Positions 1 to 6,272 of a stretch of 12,926 nt of DNA are shown piece by piece. The DNA is taken from the NCBI GenBank assembly GCA_049316905.1, contig JBMOJH010000098.1, positions 1 through 12,926 on the forward strand, given 5' to 3'. The first letter of the stretch is position 1. Each line of letters opens with the position of its first letter. This DNA comes from CAIPVR01 sp049316905 (GTDB lineage Bacteria > Actinomycetota > Acidimicrobiia > Acidimicrobiales > Microtrichaceae). A program made the translations under genes and the position numbers. The notes beneath the pieces were generated by a model. It was not told where the DNA came from. It searched no databases and saw nothing but the letters and a program-made list of their open reading frames with translations.

Positions 1-72
1 CAGTGGGTCGGGCGGGCGCAGTGGGTCGGGCGGGCGCAGTGGGTCGGGCGGGCGCAGTGGGTCGGACAGGCC
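1..72 (+). repeat. 18-bp tandem repeat, four copies, in regulator N-terminus
   Basis: Three perfect copies of cagtgggtcgggcgggcg (1-18, 19-36, 37-54) are followed by a diverged fourth (55-72). The unit is a multiple of three and, in the regulator frame, encodes SGSGGR repeats, a flexible linker-like N-terminal extension. The array may continue left of the window. Confidence 0.9.
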
Positions 73-910
73 GGCCGGGTCCTCCCGGGGCACCGGTCGC
101 ACCACACCGGGCCGGCCGCTCAGCGCACGGTCGGTGCTCGCCTCGACCCTGCTCGGCACCGTCCCGCCCCGCATGCCCGCGGACCGCCTCGTGCGGGTGG
201 GCGTGCTCTTCGGCCTCGCGGACGGCACGGTCCGCACCGCGCTGTCGCGCATGGTGGCCGCCGGAGAGCTCCGCCGCGACGACCGGGGTCGGTACGAGCT
301 CGCCGGCGATCTGCTGCGTCGGCAGCGTCGCCAGCTCGACAGCCGCTCGGCCGGCACGACCGAACCCGGCGGTCGGCCCGGGGACTGGTCGGGCCGGTGG
401 GTCCAGGCCGTGGTGGTCGAGGGCGCCCGTGGCGCGACGGACCGGGCGGCCCTGCGCCGGGCCATGGCGCGGCTGCGACTGGCCGAGCTGCGCGACGGCG
501 TGTGGCTGCGGCCCGACAACCTGGATCCGGCCCGCGACCCCGAGGAGCGGCGGGTGGTCGACGCCCAGTGCCGGTGGTTCGGCGTCGAGCCCGGCCACGA
601 CGACGAGCTCGCCGCCACCCTGTGGGACCTGGCCGGTTGGTCCGACGCGGCGATGCAGCTGCGGCGGGCGATGGCGGGGATGGTCGGCCGGCTCGACGAC
701 GGGGACGTGACGGCGCTCGCCGATGGCTTCGTGCTCTCGGCGCAGGTGCTGCGCCACCTCGTGGCCGACCCGCTGCTGCCCCCCGAGCTGCTCGGCCGGC
801 GATGGGCCGGCGGGCCGCTCCGCTCCGACTACGACCGCTTCGACGCCGCCTTCCGGGCGACCCTCCGCGGCTGGCTCGACGACGACCCCCGGTACGGTGG
901 TCGGCCGTGA
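2..910 (+). CDS. PaaX-family transcriptional regulator (5' end outside window)
   Basis: DNA-binding repressor-type regulator of the PaaX family, whose best-known member controls phenylacetate catabolism; the effector here is unknown. From about base 110 the protein reads PLSARSVLASTLLGT, then a winged-helix segment with VRTALSRMVAAGEL (about 230-280), a middle domain around WSGRWVQAVVVEG, and a C-terminal part with LLPPELLGRRWAGGPLRSDY, all typical of PaaX proteins. The frame is open to the left edge and has no ATG, GTG or TTG before GTG 134. Starting at 134 would cut off PLSAR, which belongs to the conserved N-terminal helix, so the true start is probably upstream of the window. The first 24 codons are SGSGGR repeats. 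The stop overlaps the next start by 4 nt (GTGA), so regulator and hydrolase are probably co-translated. Family call is strong; target is unknown. Confidence 0.85.
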   Translation, partial: SGSGGRSGSGGRSGSGGRSGSDRPAGSSRGTGRTTPGRPLSARSVLASTLLGTVPPRMPADRLVRVGVLFGLADGTVRTALSRMVAAGELRRDDRGRYELAGDLLRRQRRQLDSRSAGTTEPGGRPGDWSGRWVQAVVVEGARGATDRAALRRAMARLRLAELRDGVWLRPDNLDPARDPEERRVVDAQCRWFGVEPGHDDELAATLWDLAGWSDAAMQLRRAMAGMVGRLDDGDVTALADGFVLSAQVLRHLVADPLLPPELLGRRWAGGPLRSDYDRFDAAFRATLRGWLDDDPRYGGRP

Positions 911-1692
911 CCGTGCCGCAGGACCCGCACCCCCATCCGCCGACCCGAGACGCCGGTGCCCACGGCCCCGGCGCCTGGGACGAGCGCTTCTACTTCCGGC
1001 AGCTGCTCGCCGGTCGGGACTTCGCCGCGGCGGATCCGGTGGCGCGCCAGATGGTCAACTTCTCGTACCTGGTGGGCGACCGCATCACCGGCGAGTGCCT
1101 CGTGGTGGACCCGGCCTACTCGGCGGGCGAGCTCGTGGCCGCGGCCGCGGCCGACGACATGCGCATCACCGGCGCACTCGTGACCCACTACCACCCGGAC
1201 CACTGCGGCGGCTCGATGATGGGCATGCAGATCGAGGGTGCGGCCGAACTGCTGGCGCTCGTGGACGTGCCGGTGCACGTACAGGCCGACGAGGCCGAGT
1301 GGGTGCTGAAGGTGACCGAGCTCGAGAGCGACGACCTCGCCCTGCACCGGCCCGGCGACACGGTGACCGTCGGGGAGATCCCGGTCCAGCTGCTCCACAC
1401 CCCCGGGCACACGCCGGGCAGCCAGTGCTTCTACGTGAACAACTGCCTGATCTCCGGTGACACGCTCTTCCTCGACGGGTGCGGGCGCACCGACCTCCCC
1501 GGCGGCGACCCGGAGCTGCTCTACCGCAGCCTCCACGAGACGCTCGCCGCGGTGCCCGACGACGCGATCCTCTTCCCCGGCCACCAGTACTCCGTGGAGT
1601 CCTCCGACCTCCTCGGCGACACCCGGGCCCGCAACGTGGTGTTCAAGCCCCGCTCCCCGGAGCAGTGGCTGATGATGTTCGGTCCCGGCTGA
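907..1692 (+). CDS. Metallo-beta-lactamase-fold hydrolase (glyoxalase II / persulfide dioxygenase-like)
   Basis: A 261-residue cytoplasmic metal-dependent hydrolase. The metal site is complete: the HxHxDH motif at H94, H96, D98, H99, then H168 in HTPGHTPG, D185 in SGDTLF and H226 in PGHQY. The segment GCGRTDLPGGDPELLYRSL after the SGDTLF strand is the pattern of the hydroxyacylglutathione hydrolase / ETHE1 persulfide dioxygenase branch. The two cannot be separated by motif alone, and glutathione is not expected in most Actinobacteria. The start is GTG 907, overlapping the regulator stop in GTGA; a second GTG follows at 913. There is no signal peptide. Co-transcription with the PaaX-like gene suggests regulation by it, or a hydrolytic or detoxification step in the pathway it controls. 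That link is inference. Confidence 0.88.
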   Translation: MTVPQDPHPHPPTRDAGAHGPGAWDERFYFRQLLAGRDFAAADPVARQMVNFSYLVGDRITGECLVVDPAYSAGELVAAAAADDMRITGALVTHYHPDHCGGSMMGMQIEGAAELLALVDVPVHVQADEAEWVLKVTELESDDLALHRPGDTVTVGEIPVQLLHTPGHTPGSQCFYVNNCLISGDTLFLDGCGRTDLPGGDPELLYRSLHETLAAVPDDAILFPGHQYSVESSDLLGDTRARNVVFKPRSPEQWLMMFGPG

Positions 1693-1693
1693 C

Positions 1694-1727
1694 CCGTCGA
1701 CCCGGCGATCGGGCCGACCGTCGACGG
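1694..1727. terminator. Possible bidirectional terminator hairpin
   Basis: Inverted repeat between two convergent genes: ccgtcga (1694-1700) pairs with tcgacgg (1721-1727), and inside it cccg (1701-1704) can pair with cggg (1710-1713). No T-run follows on either strand, so this is a weak call resting on position and symmetry. Confidence 0.35.
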
Positions 1728-1728
1728 C

Positions 1729-2454
1729 TCAGAAGGACGAGTCGAACGGGACCCACGTGTTGGCGTAGACGATCTCGGTGGTGCACAGCTCCTGGGCCTG
1801 GGGGCCGTCCCCGCTCGGCCCGCAGACCGGCACGGTGGTGTCGTCGATGAACAGCGACACGTCCCGGAGTTCGCCGGGCACCTGCCGGTCGCGGTCGGCG
1901 CCGATGCCGTGCACGCGGAAGGTGGGCACCTCGCCCGCCACGTTCGCGCCCCGGACCTCCACCGCGAGCTGGGTGCGGCTGCCGTCGGGCAGGGTCCCGG
2001 CGATCACCGCGTTGGGCGGGTCGCCGGCGAACACCTTCGGCCACGCGGCCACGAAGCGGCGGATCCCGACCGTATCGGCGTGACGCTGCGGCCGGTCCGT
2101 GAAGACGAGCACGTCACCGGTGCCCTGCAGGATGACGGCCTGCTCGACCCCGGGCGTCGTGGAACCCGCGGCAGGCGTCGCGGTGGCGGCCGTGCCGGTC
2201 AACGACATCAACACCTTCTCGGCGCCCTCCGACCCGGCGTTCCGCGCGGTGGGATCTCCGAGTCCCGCAGGGTCCCGGGTGCAGGCCGCGCCGGCGATCG
2301 CGAGCAGTCCGACGGTCACCCCGAGTGCGACCCACCGCCGATGGCCGATGCGATGGCCGTGCCCGACGCGATGGCGGAAACGGTCGCCGACGCGGTCGCC
2401 GACGCGGTCGCCGACGCGGCATTCGGGGCGGGCTGCGGAGTGGATCGGGGACAC
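1729..2454 (-). CDS. Predicted secreted lipoprotein of unknown function, repeat-bearing N-terminus
   Basis: A 241-residue protein that I cannot assign to a named family. The start chosen is GTG 2454, with GGAGG (2467-2463) 8 nt upstream. Residues 1-40 are an unusually long, Arg/His-rich leader containing three VGDR units and the stretch FRHRVGHGHRIGHRRW. A hydrophobic segment follows (about 41-57) and ends in AGAAC, a non-ideal lipobox with C58 as the possible lipidated residue. A Thr/Ala/Gly-rich linker runs to about residue 103. The globular part (about 104-241) carries VFTDRPQR, FAGDPPNAVI and VSLFIDD. From memory, FTDRP/DPPNA/FID proteins form a conserved exported family of unknown role. 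Two cysteines (C211, C224) could form a disulfide. It converges on the hydrolase gene and diverges from the permease. Confidence 0.75.
   Translation of the reverse strand: MSPIHSAARPECRVGDRVGDRVGDRFRHRVGHGHRIGHRRWVALGVTVGLLAIAGAACTRDPAGLGDPTARNAGSEGAEKVLMSLTGTAATATPAAGSTTPGVEQAVILQGTGDVLVFTDRPQRHADTVGIRRFVAAWPKVFAGDPPNAVIAGTLPDGSRTQLAVEVRGANVAGEVPTFRVHGIGADRDRQVPGELRDVSLFIDDTTVPVCGPSGDGPQAQELCTTEIVYANTWVPFDSSF
2381..2416 (-). repeat. 12-bp tandem repeat encoding VGDR units
   Basis: Three perfect copies of cggtcgccgacg (plus-strand reading) at 2381-2392, 2393-2404 and 2405-2416, inside the lipoprotein leader. On the minus strand they encode three VGDR units just before a His/Arg-rich run. Flanking bases are looser copies of the same theme. 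Confidence 0.9.
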
Positions 2455-2462
2455 GTCGGACA

Positions 2463-2467
2463 CCTCC
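2463..2467 (-). promoter_or_regulatory. Ribosome binding site GGAGG fixing the lipoprotein start
   Basis: Minus-strand GGAGG with 8 nt to GTG 2454. The in-frame GTG at 2463-2461 overlaps this site and is therefore disfavoured as the start. Confidence 0.6.
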
Positions 2468-2591
2468 GTGGTGGGACCGGTCGCCGGACCCAGTGTGCCG
2501 GGACGAACCGCGGCTCCCACCCGCTCCGGTGCGGCGCCGCGCGCCCCGGCAGGTCCCCCGCGACGGGCGGCCGCGGTGCGAGAGTTTCCGG

Positions 2592-4001
2592 GTGACCGAC
2601 ACGCCCACCGCCCCGCCGAGCGACACCGGCGGCGCGGCCGGCGCAGTGGGCACGGCCGACGCGCCCCACCTTGCCGACGCCCCGGCCGGTGGAGCGGGTG
2701 GGTCCGGGCTGTCGCTGCAGATGGGCAGCGGCCGTCAGCTCCCGCGCTGGTTCTGGCGGGCCGTGGTGGCGATCGTGGTCGTCATCGCGGGCTATCAGTT
2801 CGGTCGCACGATCTTCCTGCAGCTCTCCGGGCTGCTCGTGCTGCTCGCGGTGTCGCTCTTCCTGAGTTTCGCGGTGGAGCCCGCAGTGAACTTCCTGCAG
2901 GACCGCGGCTGGCGCCGCAGCCTCGCCACGTTGTTCTGCTTCTTCACCCTCTTCGTGGTGGCCGGGCTGTTCCTGTTCGTGATGGGCGGGCTGGTGGTGA
3001 ACCAGGTGACCGACCTGGTGGAGAAGGCGCCCACCTACCTGGAGGACGCCAGCTCCTGGGTGAACGACACCTTCGGGACCGACATCACCACCGAGAACAT
3101 CACCGACCAGATCGAGAGCTACCAGAACGATCTGACGGACCTCGCGCGCAATGTCGGCGGCCGCGTCCTGTCGGTCACCGGCACACTGGTGGGGCTGCTG
3201 TTCCAGGCGTTCACCGTGGGCCTGTTCAGTTACTACATGACATCGCAGGGTCCGCAGCTCCGACGCAACGTGTGCTCCGTGCTGCCCCAACGCAACCAGC
3301 GGACGGTGCTGCTGCTGTGGGAGCTCGCCATCCAGAAGACCGGCGGGTGGATCTACTCGCGTCTGCTGCTCGCCGCGCTGTCCTCGACGGTGGCGTGGGC
3401 GTTCTTCTCGCTCATCGGTCTGCCGTCGCCGCTGGCCCTCGCGCTGTGGGTGGGGCTCATCAGCCAGTTCATCCCGGCCATCGGCACCTATCTCGCCGGT
3501 GCCCTGCCGCTCCTGATCGCGCTGCTCAACCGTCCGATCACCGCGCTCTGGGTGCTGATCTTCATCATCGTGTACCAGCAGGTGGAGAACTACCTGCTGT
3601 CGCCGAAGATCACCGCCCAGACCATGGACCTGCACCCGGCGGTGGCGTTCGGCGCGGCCATCGCGGGCGGAACGCTGCTGGGCCCGATGGGGGCGATCAT
3701 GGCGCTGCCGTTCGCGGGGGTGATCCAGGCGTTCGTGTCGACGATCCTCGACCGTCACGAGGTGATCGACTCGCACCTCACCGAGCTCGAGAGCATCCGC
3801 CGCACCGAGGGTGACGGCGCGATGCGGACCGCCATGAAGGCTGTCCTGCGCCAGCGTGCGGACGAGCAGGCCGAGGAGCGGACCGAGGAGCTGGCGGAGG
3901 AACAGGGCGGCGTTCAGGGCAGCGACCGGGGCGGCGACCGGGGCAGCGACCGGGGCGGCGACCGGGGCAGCGACCGTCCTGACCCGACCGACGCGTCCTG
4001 A
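2592..4001 (+). CDS. AI-2E family transporter (PF01594-type permease)
   Basis: A 469-residue integral membrane protein of the AI-2E/UPF0118 family, whose members include autoinducer-2 exporters and Na+/H+ antiporters; the substrate here cannot be read. After a Pro/Gly/Ala-rich cytoplasmic N-terminus (1-50) come hydrophobic segments near 55-77, 79-97 and 112-137. A long soluble loop follows (about 138-190), then membrane segments near 195-218, 258-278, 280-312, 315-335 and 348-385. Family signatures are FIPAIGTYLAGALPLL (293-308) and QQVENYLLSPKI (329-340) followed by HPAVAFGAAIAGGTLLGPMG. The tail (about 410-440) is charged and Glu-rich, then a GSDR/GGDR repeat ends the protein. GTG 2592 is chosen because it starts the open segment after a Pro/Arg-rich non-conserved stretch, but no good ribosome site is visible. 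ATG 2721 is the alternative. Confidence 0.9.
   Translation: MTDTPTAPPSDTGGAAGAVGTADAPHLADAPAGGAGGSGLSLQMGSGRQLPRWFWRAVVAIVVVIAGYQFGRTIFLQLSGLLVLLAVSLFLSFAVEPAVNFLQDRGWRRSLATLFCFFTLFVVAGLFLFVMGGLVVNQVTDLVEKAPTYLEDASSWVNDTFGTDITTENITDQIESYQNDLTDLARNVGGRVLSVTGTLVGLLFQAFTVGLFSYYMTSQGPQLRRNVCSVLPQRNQRTVLLLWELAIQKTGGWIYSRLLLAALSSTVAWAFFSLIGLPSPLALALWVGLISQFIPAIGTYLAGALPLLIALLNRPITALWVLIFIIVYQQVENYLLSPKITAQTMDLHPAVAFGAAIAGGTLLGPMGAIMALPFAGVIQAFVSTILDRHEVIDSHLTELESIRRTEGDGAMRTAMKAVLRQRADEQAEERTEELAEEQGGVQGSDRGGDRGSDRGGDRGSDRPDPTDAS
3918..3977 (+). repeat. 12-bp repeat (five units) encoding GSDR/GGDR tail
   Basis: Five contiguous 12-bp units, alternating ggcagcgaccgg and ggcggcgaccgg, give GSDR-GGDR-GSDR-GGDR-GSDR at residues 443-462 of the permease. 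The last unit ends in cgt instead of cgg. Unit length is a multiple of three, so copy-number change would keep the frame. Confidence 0.9.
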
Positions 4002-4012
4002 CCCGACGCGGA
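3975..4012 (+). repeat. 19-bp imperfect duplication spanning the permease stop codon
   Basis: The 14-mer cgtcctgacccgac occurs at 3975-3988 and again at 3994-4007, a 19-bp period. Because 19 is not a multiple of three, the second copy is read in another frame and supplies the TGA stop at 3999-4001. Confidence 0.8.
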
Positions 4013-4023
4013 CCGGCAGCGCC

Positions 4024-4629
4024 TCAGTCCGCCGGAAGGACGGTGAGCGGTTCGGCGGTGGCGGTGCGGTCGAGCAGGAACCGTCCGAGTGTCCGCAGCA
4101 GCCGGCCGCGGTCGTCGTCCCACACGAGGTGCGGCGATCGCCAGTGCAACAGGAGCGATCCGCCCCCGCCGGCGCGGTCACGCAACGGCAGCACCAGCGC
4201 CGAGTGCAGGCCGAGGTCGCCGAGCGTCGCGCCCCCGGGTCGGACCTGCAGCGCCCGCGCGTCGGGGACCATCAGGTAGCGGTCCGGCTGCAGGGGGGCG
4301 AGGCCCCAGGGGAACCAGTCCGCCGGAACGGGCGTGACCGGTGACGGCGTTCCGGTGGGCCGACGCCGTACCGGGACCACCACGCCGCGGCGCACCCGCA
4401 CGAGGGCCGCGGTGTCGGCCCAGCCGGTGTCGCGGGCGAGGTCGAGTCCCTCGTCGAGCAGGCGCGGGGTGGTCCAGGTGTCCGCATGGTCCGCCAACCG
4501 GTCGACCGCGTCGCTCAGCGCACGCAGCGGCCGGAAGGGCCGTGGCACGTGGTGGTCCTGTCCCGCCATGTCACCCCGGGGATCGGCGCGGACGCTCCCC
4601 CACTGGAGAAAGGCCTGCCGCTCACCCAC
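4024..4629 (-). CDS. GAF-like domain protein, third gene of photolyase-like operon
   Basis: A 201-residue cytoplasmic protein with no membrane segment. Residues about 36-190 read like a single GAF-type sensor domain: a helical start (LRALSDAVDRLADHAD), DTAALVRVRRG, then LGLHSALVLPLRDR, a Gly-rich turn, SLLLHW and a final helix DDDRGRLLRTLGRFLLDR. No output domain is attached, so it may act as a separate ligand- or chromophore-binding partner; ligand unknown. GTG 4629 is chosen because it overlaps the upstream gene's TGA by 8 nt (GTGGGTGA), the same arrangement as the other junction in this operon. A GGAAGG lies almost directly against it, too close to be a good ribosome site. ATG 4569 is a fair alternative and would drop 20 non-conserved residues. 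The GAF call rests on pattern similarity only. Confidence 0.65.
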   Translation of the reverse strand: MGERQAFLQWGSVRADPRGDMAGQDHHVPRPFRPLRALSDAVDRLADHADTWTTPRLLDEGLDLARDTGWADTAALVRVRRGVVVPVRRRPTGTPSPVTPVPADWFPWGLAPLQPDRYLMVPDARALQVRPGGATLGDLGLHSALVLPLRDRAGGGGSLLLHWRSPHLVWDDDRGRLLRTLGRFLLDRTATAEPLTVLPAD

Positions 4630-5857
4630 CCTTCCGCCATGCGCTGAAGGAGCCGATCGGTCCGTCGTGGGGCGCCACCAGCCACGGCCACGGGTGCACC
4701 ACCGCGACGGTGGCGCCGAGGGCGCCGCGGCGGGCCCGTCCGCCCGGCACCGGGGTGAACGTGGTGGCGAGGGGGCCGCCGTCGCGCAATGCCGTCACCG
4801 GGTCGCCGAGGAGTACCTCCACCTCGCGTCGTTGCGCCAGGTCGGCGAGGCACTCGGCCAGGAACACCAGCCGGTGCCCCGCCAGGTGCAGGCGGGCGAG
4901 CAGCGGCTCGTCGAACACGAACACCGCGGGAAGGTCGAGGTGCGCGGCCAGCGCCGGATCCACGTCACCCAACGACTCCGCGGTGATCCACACCCGGGAG
5001 GGGGCGTCGCCGGTGCGGGCGGCCTCCGCCGGGCCCGCGGTGCGATCCGGGTCGGGGTCGCGGCGCAGCAGGGCCGGGGGCTCCACCGGGACCAGGTCCA
5101 CCTCCGGCCACGCCTCCACCGGGCAGCGGTCCCGCAGTTCGCAGGCCCGGCACAACCCGGGTGCCCGGCGTTCCACCTGCCGGCGGGAGAAGCCGTAGGG
5201 CCGCCCGTTGCCCGCGCCGGTGGTCCACTGCCAGCCCAGCCGGTTCGCGGCGCGGGAGCCGTCGAGCAGGTGGCGGAACATCTCGTCCTCTCCCTCGGTC
5301 CAGCGCCGGTGCCCCCGTACGGTCCACTGCGAGGCGAGCCACATGCGGGCCTGATTGACCACCCATCCGTCCTCCCGCAGCTCGCGGAGCGCCCCGGCCA
5401 GGCACGGCACGGTGCCGCCCTCCGGGCGGGCCTCCTCCCACGGGTCGGGCGCAGTGTCGTCCACGGCGGGTGCGGCGCGCAGCGGTCTCGACGTGCGGTG
5501 GCCCAGGCGGGCGGTGAGGTGGCGCGCGTACTCCTGCCAGAGCAGCTCGTCGCGGAACTTCGCCATGTCGCGTCCGGGGCCGTCCCCGACGTGGTCCCAC
5601 ACCTCCTGCAGGGTCAGGAGTCCGTGGCGGATCCACGGACCCAGCCGCGATGCTCCCCGTCGCCCGGTGGGCCACACCTCGTTGCGCCGCGCCGCGTAAC
5701 CCGTCACGTCGAAGCGTTCGAGCGCGGCCACGGCCGCGGACCGGCCACCGCGGAACGACGGTGCCGCCCGGACCCCGTCGGCGAGGTGGGCGAGGTGCTG
5801 CGCGACCCAGTCGGTCGCGTCGCCGGGCCGCGGCGTGGGGAGCGTCCGGTCAGCCAC
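4622..5857 (-). CDS. Photolyase/cryptochrome-like FAD protein, apparent reversed domain order, four-Cys motif
   Basis: A 411-residue soluble flavoprotein. Residues about 33-250 match the photolyase FAD-binding domain in order: GGRSAAVAALERF (37-49), Y..RRN, a GASRLGPWIRHG loop (68-79), LLWQEYARHL, DGWVVNQARMWLASQW (163-178) and NRLGWQWTTGAGNGRPY (205-221). C152, C236, C239 and C245 (PCLAG; LCRACELRDRCP) sit where FeS-BCP photolyases bind a [4Fe-4S] cluster. Residues about 287-400 resemble the photolyase alpha/beta domain that normally comes first: SRVWITAE, DPALAAHLDLPAVFVFDEPLL, HRLVFLAECLADLAQ, VLLGDPVTAL. Standard photolyases run about 450-520 residues with the opposite order. The GTG 5857 start overlaps the upstream stop by 8 nt (GTGGCTGA). 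DNA repair versus light sensing cannot be decided from sequence. The FAD domain is confident; the reordering and the cluster are inference. Confidence 0.82.
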   Translation of the reverse strand: MADRTLPTPRPGDATDWVAQHLAHLADGVRAAPSFRGGRSAAVAALERFDVTGYAARRNEVWPTGRRGASRLGPWIRHGLLTLQEVWDHVGDGPGRDMAKFRDELLWQEYARHLTARLGHRTSRPLRAAPAVDDTAPDPWEEARPEGGTVPCLAGALRELREDGWVVNQARMWLASQWTVRGHRRWTEGEDEMFRHLLDGSRAANRLGWQWTTGAGNGRPYGFSRRQVERRAPGLCRACELRDRCPVEAWPEVDLVPVEPPALLRRDPDPDRTAGPAEAARTGDAPSRVWITAESLGDVDPALAAHLDLPAVFVFDEPLLARLHLAGHRLVFLAECLADLAQRREVEVLLGDPVTALRDGGPLATTFTPVPGGRARRGALGATVAVVHPWPWLVAPHDGPIGSFSAWRKGG

Positions 5858-6272
5858 GCCGGCGCACCCGGATCGGACCGCGGGCCGTGGACGGATCCAC
5901 CACCCGGCCGCCCTGTGTGATCTCCGCCCGACCGTCCGCGACCATCCGCCGGGCGGCCATCCGGGCCGGTTCCATCAGATCGCGCCACCCGTCCGGGTCC
6001 ACCCGCCGGGCGGCCTCCGACGGACAGACCGTGGAGCCCGCGGCCCGGCCGCCGAGCAGTTCCATCAGGGCGTCCTCGAGTCGGCGGTCCACCTCGCCGA
6101 GCCGTCGGCGACGACACGCCGCGGAGCACCAGCGCACCTCGGTCGGCCCGGCGCGATCGGGCCTCGGGTCCATCCGCCGGCCGCACCGGGCACAGGTCCG
6201 CGTCCTCGCGTCGCCGCTCGCTGCGGTCCGGCCCCGTCGGCCCCGCGCCGCGCCGGGGCTCCGTCGGTCCAT
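5850..6272 (-). CDS. DUF2256-like zinc ribbon plus DUF3253 protein, first gene of operon
   Basis: A 140-residue protein. Residues about 25-55 hold a four-cysteine zinc-ribbon pattern, CARCGRR then WCSAACRRR (C27, C30, C49, C53), similar to DUF2256. Residues about 62-140 match DUF3253: LEDALMELLGGRAAGSTVCPSE, WRDLMEPARMAARRMV, EITQGGRVVDPS and a GPIRVRRRG end, which looks like a small winged-helix fold. The N-terminal 20 residues are Arg/Ala-rich. ATG 6272 is the only reasonable start after the intergenic region; the frame stays open upstream but without family similarity. From memory, DUF2256 genes are often found beside photolyase/cryptochrome genes, which fits the next gene. Nucleic-acid binding is plausible from the ribbon plus winged helix but is not shown. 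It overlaps the flavoprotein gene by 8 nt. Confidence 0.85.
   Translation of the reverse strand: MDRRSPGAARGRRGRTAASGDARTRTCARCGRRMDPRPDRAGPTEVRWCSAACRRRRLGEVDRRLEDALMELLGGRAAGSTVCPSEAARRVDPDGWRDLMEPARMAARRMVADGRAEITQGGRVVDPSTARGPIRVRRRG

Noticed and set aside
1..72. CRISPR-like array
   Set aside because: The units are directly adjacent, with no spacers, and lie in frame in a coding sequence; this is a tandem repeat, not CRISPR.
3..710. Frame encoding VGRAGA repeats from the first 18-bp units
   Set aside because: Downstream of the repeat it is Arg/Pro/Ser-rich noise; the frame starting at base 2 contains the PaaX domains.
2455..2591. Promoters in the divergent gap between lipoprotein and permease genes
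   Set aside because: I looked for TANNNT elements on both strands and found none with a fitting -35; nothing beyond the GGAGG ribosome site can be supported.
2316..4181. 621-codon minus-strand open frame opposite the permease
   Set aside because: Composition is Gln/Arg/His/Glu-rich noise; the plus strand carries an unmistakable AI-2E permease with membrane helices.
4334..5920. 528-codon plus-strand frame opposite the photolyase-like gene
   Set aside because: No recognisable domain; the minus strand has ordered photolyase motifs and gene overlaps.
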